Source: Paraburkholderia sp. CNPSo 3272 (lineage in GTDB: Bacteria; Pseudomonadota; Gammaproteobacteria; Burkholderiales; Burkholderiaceae). Taken from it: a stretch of DNA of 38,355 nt. The notes under the pieces are model-generated. The model saw nothing but the letters and a program-made list of their open reading frames with translations. It made no database searches and had not been told where the DNA came from. The stretch is taken from positions 1-38,355 of the forward strand of contig NZ_JAMBPQ010000057.1 of assembly GCF_024206495.1 (NCBI RefSeq). Direction: 5' to 3'. Both the position numbers and the translations under genes were made by a program. Numbering within the stretch: position 1 is the first letter of the stretch; every line of letters begins with the position of its first letter. Of the stretch, positions 34,301 through 38,355 are shown in pieces.

Positions 34301-34496
34301 CAACCGCCGCGAGTTGCGTTTCGATGAGCAGTTCAAGTTCCACTTTTACGATATGGACTTCTGCCGCCAGGCCGAACTCAAGGGCCTGCGCATGGGGACG
34401 TGGTCGCTAAGCGTGGTTCATGAAAGCGTCGGCTCGTTTGGATCGCGCTCGTGGCGCGACGGTTACGATCTTTATTTAAGCAAATATAAGGAGTAG
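31365..34496 (+). CDS. Large TPR glycosyltransferase: GT41 domain fused to a GT-A-like domain
   Basis: A 1043-residue soluble enzyme. TPR helices (about 30-120), an Ala/Pro/Thr linker (about 139-188) and more TPRs (about 190-380) lead into a GT41 (O-GlcNAc-transferase-type) domain at about 408-775: SGDLVNHPVAYFF (candidate catalytic H423), DLSGHTGRNRL, PVQVSWIGNPATTG, FGSFSRLVKVGPEV and DAFPFAGSTTTMQALWMGVP. After a linker, a second domain (about 816-1043) has FVCGTR, NEAIDYATQH and VFVHDDVWLSDNF, a GT2/GT-A-like pattern with an acidic HDD at 885-887. Its place after fliC-fliD-fliT suggests flagellin glycosylation, as I recall for Burkholderia cenocepacia FlmQ. No good ribosome-binding site precedes ATG 31365. 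Confidence 0.88.
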   Translation: MTAFPTPTDTIALAPDSQPARDIELAMMETAIEHHRKKEYGPAAALYAAVLERVSDHLDAHYHLGVLRMQTDQPAEAVAHFEAALGQVPANAQIWVYYINALVGSSQLETARIALSIAHREYGLPAEAVETLSARISQPNASNKAAPTPSPAAAADSETPVQEAPATAKAAETVEAAATGQNDTRRATPRELREFAQLAGTGKLDAALKFAQRLTKQYPSHGECWLALATTLRNAGQYPESVSAAERAADLLPNDLIAQTMLTDGLLVTRQYRKAEVRCRQGLERHPECVALHRTLGSALQALGQHAEGLVHARRAVELAPNDALEVDALGNALMLHGLYDEAESTFRRALELAPTQAATRSNLLFCLMHKIDLDAASAFAEFREFATHQEAPLRARWPKHANDRNPSRRLKVGFVSGDLVNHPVAYFFLSVLEYLAHDPDLSLHIYSNYVVSDGFTKEIRAHAHEWHEVFSLNATAFAQKIRDDGIDILIDLSGHTGRNRLVTFAHKPAPVQVSWIGNPATTGLTAVDYYMSDRFVTPLEQFADQFSEKLVFLPALAPFKPHPQAPDVNALPALKNGYLTFGSFSRLVKVGPEVVALWARVLREVPNSRMLIGAITAPEQMSKLAKMFADEGVSPQRIGFLQRKGVTTYLQQHNLIDVCLDAFPFAGSTTTMQALWMGVPTMTLPSVSMASRGSTGWLSHLGLDEAFVARDKEDFVRKCAALADDLDALATVRRELRQHCMQSPLIDARTIADAASRALRIMWQRWCDGLEPEHFEVLAQTGNTPALPVAAPAREPQPVVRQTIVIDTGGLPAGMKPIRFVCGTRCNRQQFFSETALGRSLNLYESLPGLQLQLFDNNTRGLSSIYNEAIDYATQHPAILVFVHDDVWLSDNFWNERIRESLARFDLVGLAGNVRRLPRQPAWCYPTPDLRREEPQYVSGTVAHGKGFPSKNVLTFGPSGKECKLLDGLLLIADSETINRRELRFDEQFKFHFYDMDFCRQAELKGLRMGTWSLSVVHESVGSFGSRSWRDGYDLYLSKYKE

Positions 34497-34500
34497 TACG

Positions 34501-35169
34501 GTGGATCAAACTCCTGTTCACCAGAATCACAACCCAGATTTGCTCAAGCTCATGCCAGCAAGTGCCCGGCGCGTGGTGGAAGTGGGTTGCAGTTCCGGTG
34601 CTTTGGCGCGCGAATATAGAAAATTGAATCCGGCGGTGCATTACACCGGCATCGAAATTGTTCCGGCGTATGCCGAGATGGCGCGCGAGCATTGTGACCG
34701 TGTAATCGATGTGGATATCGAACAGGTACCCGTCGAGAAATTGCGCACGGACTTCGACGCCGACTGCTGGGTCTTCGGAGACGTGCTCGAACATCTTTAC
34801 GATCCCTGGGCGCTCTTGAAGAAAATCCGCGGGTCGATGGATCGTGGCGGGTGCGTCGTGGCGTGCATTCCCAACGCGCAGCACTGGAGTGTGCAGGCGC
34901 GTTTGAGCATTGGCGATTTCCGGTATCAGGATTCCGGATTATTCGACCGCACGCATATCCGCTGGTTTTCGCGCGTCACGATGCTGGAAATGTTTCGCAA
35001 CGCAGGGTTTATCGTCGACGCCGGCAAGGCCCGCGTATTCAACGAACCGCAACGCGAAGCCTTTTTGCCCGTTATTCGCGCGATGGCGACTGCAGCGGGC
35101 GCCGATGCGAACGTTGCGGTCGAGGACTCGAAAGCACTCCAGTACGTGTTCAGGGCGAGCGTTCAGTGA
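34501..35169 (+). CDS. Class I SAM-dependent methyltransferase
   Basis: A 222-residue methyltransferase. Motif I is VVEVGCSSGALAREY (about 25-39), motif II is IEIVPAYAEMA, and WVFGDVLEHLYDPW is the motif III region typical of UbiG/sugar-type methyltransferases. The target is likely a glycan or nucleotide sugar, because the gene is in operon with the large glycosyltransferase, 4 bases downstream. The GTG at 34501 is set by AAGGAG, which is built from the last sense codons (AAG GAG) of the upstream gene. Methylation of the flagellin sugar is inference. Confidence 0.88.
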   Translation: MDQTPVHQNHNPDLLKLMPASARRVVEVGCSSGALAREYRKLNPAVHYTGIEIVPAYAEMAREHCDRVIDVDIEQVPVEKLRTDFDADCWVFGDVLEHLYDPWALLKKIRGSMDRGGCVVACIPNAQHWSVQARLSIGDFRYQDSGLFDRTHIRWFSRVTMLEMFRNAGFIVDAGKARVFNEPQREAFLPVIRAMATAAGADANVAVEDSKALQYVFRASVQ

Positions 35170-35205
35170 GCACAATCTAACGGTAGTTCGCAACACCATC
35201 GCCTC

Positions 35206-35227
35206 AGCCCGCCGCGCGGGCTTTTTT
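35206..35227 (+). terminator. Terminator after the methyltransferase gene
   Basis: A 7-bp stem AGCCCGC/GCGGGCT (35206-35212, 35216-35222) with loop CGC runs into TTTTT. It ends the glycosyltransferase-methyltransferase unit before the convergent GT41 gene. Confidence 0.9.
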
Positions 35228-35322
35228 CTTCCGTGCGAGGCGCAGGCCGGTCCGGCGTTCGGCCCACGCAACTGGCGCGGCACCAGTCAATATGCTGCGC
35301 GTCTGCTTTCCATGCCGTTCCC

Positions 35323-37152
35323 CTACGCGGCGAGTTCGCCCACCACGCGCTTGAAGTGCTTCTCGAGATTGCGCACGAACTTAGGCGTATCGTAAAGCAC
35401 CCCGCTCTCCTTGACCTGCGCAAGCTCGCCTCGCAGGCGGCGCAGTTCAGCCGGGTCGTGCGCGAGTGCGACCGCCTTTTCCTCGTAGTCTTCCCAAGTA
35501 TGGGTAATCAGCTCCGGCAGCCCGGCCGCGGTCAGGAGCGCGCCGGCCATGCGTGAGGCGAACGCCTGGCCGGAGCAGGTCAGAAGCGGTAGGCCGGCCC
35601 AGAGCGCGTCGTTGGCCGTCGTGCCCGCGTTGAACGGGAACGTGTCGAGGAACAGGTCGGCGACAAGGTAGCGGGCGAGATAGTCTTCGGGCGTCACTCG
35701 CGGCGCGAACACGAGGCGTTGCGGATCGACGCCACGCTTTTCCGCTTCCTTGCGCAGATTGGCTTGCGCCCAGACGTTGTCCGCGAGCAGCCAGAGCACG
35801 CTGCCTGGCACGCGCGAGAGAATGCGCATCCAGACGTCGAAGACCTCTGGCGTGTATTTGAAATTGTTGTTGAACGAGCAGAACACAATGCCGTCTTCAG
35901 GCAACCCGCTATCCTTGCGTGACGGCGCCGCGGCAATCACGCGCTGGCGGTCGCTCACCTGATAGACGTCGGGCATGTAGAGCGGCGTTTCGGTGTAGTA
36001 CTTCGCAGACTTCTTCGGGATGACGAACTGATCGGCGACGACATAATCGATGAACGGGAAGCCCGTTGTGGCGACGAGTCCGAGATACGTCACCTGGATC
36101 GGAGCCGGGCGCGCGGCGAGAATCTGCGGGCGCGCACCGAGTGTCTGGCCGTGCAGGTCGACGAGAATGTCGATCTCGTGCTTGCGGATCAGCTCCGCTG
36201 CCTCCTGATCGGTGAGGCCGTCGATGCGCTCGAAATGATCCATGCCGCGAATCACGCGCTGGCGCAGCGCCGAGCCGTCTTCCTTGGTCCAGCAAAAGCC
36301 GTACACCTCAAAGCGCTTGCGGTCGTGCAGTTCGAACAGTTCGGCCGCCAGCATGGCGATCGGATGAAGGCACAGATCTGAAGAGAGATATCCGATACGG
36401 ATCTTCTTGTGTCCGTAGTTTTTCTTCTCCGCCAATGCGGGCACGTCGCAATTGAGCTTGGCGGCGACGAAGTTGCGCGCGGCGGCAAGCTGCTCCTCGA
36501 GATCGTCCGATTGGGAGATCATTCCGAGAGCTGACGTCGAGCGGCGCATCAGTGCGGGATCGACGCCTGGCAGTGACACGTAGACCGGCCATTCGCAGGC
36601 ACGCGCGCGCAGGAAAACGAGGTGATGCAGCACGTCCGGCTGCGATGGATCGACTTCCAGGCTCTTGATGAGCCAGTTCATCGCCTCACCGTAGTTGCGC
36701 TTGTTCTCATGAATCCGCCCCAGATTGTTGAACGCCTGTATGCGCAATGGCGCGTTCTCGGGATCGGTGGGCGAGGTAGTATTCGCAACCCACGTCCATT
36801 CGGCAATCGAGGCGTCGATCCGGTCGACACGCTCGTAGATGATGGCAAGGTTGACGTGCGCTTGCGCAAACGAAGGCGCAAGCTCGACGACGCGCAGAAA
36901 AGCGCTCTTCGCCTCTTCGGTCATCCCGAGCGCGTTGTAGCTCGCGCCGAGATTGAACAAAACAAAATGATTGAACGGCGTGCTGTTGCGGGCGAGCCAG
37001 GTCTGGTAAAGCACAGCAGCCAGTTCATGCTGGCCGGCTGCGCCAAGCTGCGAACAGTAATCAACGACCTCATTCAGGCTGAGGCCTCCGCGCCAGGCCG
37101 ACACGAGCTTGCCTGTGTATCCGGCATCGACCGGATTCGTCTGGGAAATCAT
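35323..37152 (-). CDS. TPR-containing GT41 glycosyltransferase (O-GlcNAc-transferase type)
   Basis: A 609-residue soluble enzyme. TPR repeats occupy about 40-180 (FNLGASYNALGMTEEAKSAF, FNNLGRIHENKRNYGEAMNW). A GT41 domain runs from about 250: IGYLSSDLCLHPIAML (candidate catalytic H263), DLHGQTLGARP, PIQVTYLGLVATTG, FCSFNNNFKYTPEVFD and DTFPFNAGTTANDALW. Such enzymes add a sugar to Ser/Thr or Asn of proteins. It has no second glycosyltransferase domain, unlike the gene at 31365, and differs strongly from it in sequence. ATG 37152 lacks a clear ribosome-binding site. The gene upstream on the same strand encodes a Ser/Thr-rich repeat protein, but a terminator separates them. Confidence 0.92.
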   Translation of the reverse strand: MISQTNPVDAGYTGKLVSAWRGGLSLNEVVDYCSQLGAAGQHELAAVLYQTWLARNSTPFNHFVLFNLGASYNALGMTEEAKSAFLRVVELAPSFAQAHVNLAIIYERVDRIDASIAEWTWVANTTSPTDPENAPLRIQAFNNLGRIHENKRNYGEAMNWLIKSLEVDPSQPDVLHHLVFLRARACEWPVYVSLPGVDPALMRRSTSALGMISQSDDLEEQLAAARNFVAAKLNCDVPALAEKKNYGHKKIRIGYLSSDLCLHPIAMLAAELFELHDRKRFEVYGFCWTKEDGSALRQRVIRGMDHFERIDGLTDQEAAELIRKHEIDILVDLHGQTLGARPQILAARPAPIQVTYLGLVATTGFPFIDYVVADQFVIPKKSAKYYTETPLYMPDVYQVSDRQRVIAAAPSRKDSGLPEDGIVFCSFNNNFKYTPEVFDVWMRILSRVPGSVLWLLADNVWAQANLRKEAEKRGVDPQRLVFAPRVTPEDYLARYLVADLFLDTFPFNAGTTANDALWAGLPLLTCSGQAFASRMAGALLTAAGLPELITHTWEDYEEKAVALAHDPAELRRLRGELAQVKESGVLYDTPKFVRNLEKHFKRVVGELAA

Positions 37153-37210
37153 AAGTAGATGGAGTTGAGCAAACGTTGTCGGACAGTCGCCTCAAATGGC
37201 AGTAGCCCTC

Positions 37211-37254
37211 AATAAAAGAGGCCAAGCTTACCGTGAGGTGGTAGGCCTGGCCTC
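37211..37254 (-). terminator. Terminator after the octapeptide-repeat gene
   Basis: Outer stem GAGGCCA (37218-37224) pairs with TGGCCTC (37248-37254). An inner TACC/GGTA pairing is also present. Read on the minus strand it ends in TTTTATT. It would end the repeat gene about 95 bases past its stop and upstream of the GT41 gene. Confidence 0.75.
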
Positions 37255-37346
37255 GTGAACAAAACTATCTGTCGTATCTCCGATACGCCCCTCACGCGGC
37301 CCTTTCGGGCGCGCGCGAGGACGTAGCCGTGCGCTAGCTTCGGCGC

Positions 37347-38355
37347 TTAGTGGACATGCAGCGCCTGGAGCTGATCGCTGCTGAGACCCGCCACCTGTGC
37401 CGACGTCAGCGCGTTGACCTGAGCACTGGTCAGCGAGTTCAGCTGGCTGGTGGTCAAGCCGTTGGCCAACTGGCTGCTGGTCAGGCCCGAGATCTGGCTC
37501 GTCGTCAGGCTCTGCAGAGCGCTGCTGCCGAGCCCCGCGAGACCCGCGGTCGACAGCGAGCCGACTTGACTCGAGCTGAGCGACTTCGCTTCGGCCGTCG
37601 TCAGGTTCTGGAGCTGCGACGAACCGAGGCTCGAGAGCTGCGCGGTGCTCAGACCAGCCACCTGACCCGTCGTCAGCGAGGCGATTGCCAGCGTTGCGAG
37701 CTGGGCCGTGCTCAGTGAATTCAGCGTTGCCGTGCTCAGCGCCTGCACCTGCGTGCTGCTCAGCGAAGCGATACCCGCCGTGCCGAGACCCGCCGCGAGT
37801 TGCGAGCTGTTCAGCGCCTTGAGGTCAGCCGAGTTCAGCTGTTGCACCTGCGTCGAGTTCAGCGCCGCGAGCTGGCCCGTGCTCAGACCCGAGACCTGGG
37901 CGCTCGTCAGCAGGTTCACCGACAGCGTCGCCAGCTGCGACGTCGTCAGCGCGTTGAGCGCCGTCGAGGTCAGCGACTGCACTTGCGACGACGTCAGCTG
38001 GCCAATGCCCGCCGAGCCCAGTGCCTGTACTTCTGCCGTGTTCAGCGCGTTCAGGTCCGCCGTGCCGAGCTGCGCAACCTGGCTGGACGTCAGCGCCGCG
38101 ATGCCCGCCGAACCCAGACCGTTCACAACCTGGTTAGTGCTCAGCGCCTTGATGTCAGCCGAACCCAGCTGCTGGACCTGGCTCGAAATCAGGCTCGACA
38201 GCTGGCCCGTGCTCAGACCGGCCACCTGACCCGTCGTCAGCGAGGCGATTGCCAGCGTTGCGAGCTGGGCCGTGCTCAGTGCGTTCAGCGCCGTCGTGGT
38301 CAGCGACTGCACCTGCGTGCTGGTCAGCGAGGCGATGCCTGCCGTGCCAAGACCG
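37347..38355 (-). CDS. Octapeptide-repeat protein, 5' end outside the window
   Basis: The frame is open from the window edge to TAA at 37347, about 335 residues with no start in view (GTG at 38312 is internal, since the same repeat continues beyond it). Nearly all of it is an 8-residue repeat L-[ST]-[ST]-x-[QAD]-[LVI]-x-[ASGQ], such as LSTAQLAT, LSTGQLSS and LTSSQVAQ, about 40 copies, ending LQALHVH. Occasional 9- or 13-residue variants (LAIASLTTGQVAG) punctuate it. Regular Leu and Val/Ile spacing suggests a beta-solenoid. Repeat proteins of this sort in the group are usually called surface or adhesin-like, but I know of no established function. There are no Cys residues and no membrane segment in the part seen. 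Confidence 0.85.
   Translation of the reverse strand, partial: GLGTAGIASLTSTQVQSLTTTALNALSTAQLATLAIASLTTGQVAGLSTGQLSSLISSQVQQLGSADIKALSTNQVVNGLGSAGIAALTSSQVAQLGTADLNALNTAEVQALGSAGIGQLTSSQVQSLTSTALNALTTSQLATLSVNLLTSAQVSGLSTGQLAALNSTQVQQLNSADLKALNSSQLAAGLGTAGIASLSSTQVQALSTATLNSLSTAQLATLAIASLTTGQVAGLSTAQLSSLGSSQLQNLTTAEAKSLSSSQVGSLSTAGLAGLGSSALQSLTTSQISGLTSSQLANGLTTSQLNSLTSAQVNALTSAQVAGLSSDQLQALHVH

Noticed and set aside
37157..37183. Possible FliA promoter for the GT41 gene (TCCGACAA on the minus strand, about 24 bases before the start)
   Set aside because: The -10 resembles the consensus, but the matching -35 position agrees at only about 4 of 8 bases and the leader would be too short.
37347..38355. 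Repeated DNA considered as a CRISPR array or satellite
   Set aside because: The repeats keep one open frame with a 24-base period, vary at silent positions, and have no unique spacers, so they are coding repeats.
1..38355. tRNA or rRNA genes, insertion sequences, prophage genes
   Set aside because: No tRNA-like cloverleaf, rRNA segment, transposase or integrase was recognised on either strand by eye; a tRNAscan and ISfinder search would be decisive.

Overview
This GC-rich window comes from a beta-proteobacterium of the Burkholderia sensu lato group (Burkholderia, Paraburkholderia or Caballeronia). Evidence: the flagellar and chemotaxis gene order, the short Burkholderia-type H-NS, rpsU, and the paired DUF2844/DUF3443 genes. 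This is judged by eye; no database search was possible.

Positions 1-19,300 form the motility regulon, all on the minus strand. In transcription order it runs flhD-flhC, then motA-motB-cheY(like)-cheA-cheW-mcp-cheR-cheD-cheB-cheY-cheZ, then flhB-flhA. Two exported proteins (DUF2844 and DUF3443) sit between cheZ and flhB. Many junctions are tight: ATGA or GTGA overlaps at flhB/flhA, cheR/cheD and cheD/cheB, and one base between cheY and cheZ. A good FliA (sigma-28) promoter precedes motA. A terminator follows flhA, so flhF is not part of that unit.

Positions 19,500-27,500 hold mixed genes: a GT4 glycosyltransferase, H-NS, a short aquaporin remnant, a histidine-phosphatase lipoprotein, a Cof-type HAD phosphatase, a BadF-type sugar kinase, tag (3-methyladenine glycosylase), a Gly/Cys-rich hypothetical, rpsU and an aldo/keto reductase.

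Positions 27,600-35,230 are the late flagellar filament region on the plus strand: fliC behind a FliA promoter, fliD, fliT, a very large two-domain glycosyltransferase (TPR + GT41 + C-terminal GT-A-like domain), and a SAM methyltransferase translationally coupled to it. This looks like a flagellin glycosylation unit. Its terminator faces a second TPR/GT41 glycosyltransferase on the minus strand. Upstream of that, on the same strand, is the 3' part of a gene made almost wholly of an eight-residue, Ser/Thr/Gln/Leu-rich repeat; it runs off the window end.

The most interesting leads are the bifunctional glycosyltransferase, the GT41 enzyme next to a Ser/Thr-rich repeat protein (possible enzyme and substrate), and pepsin-like active-site motifs in the DUF3443 lipoprotein.
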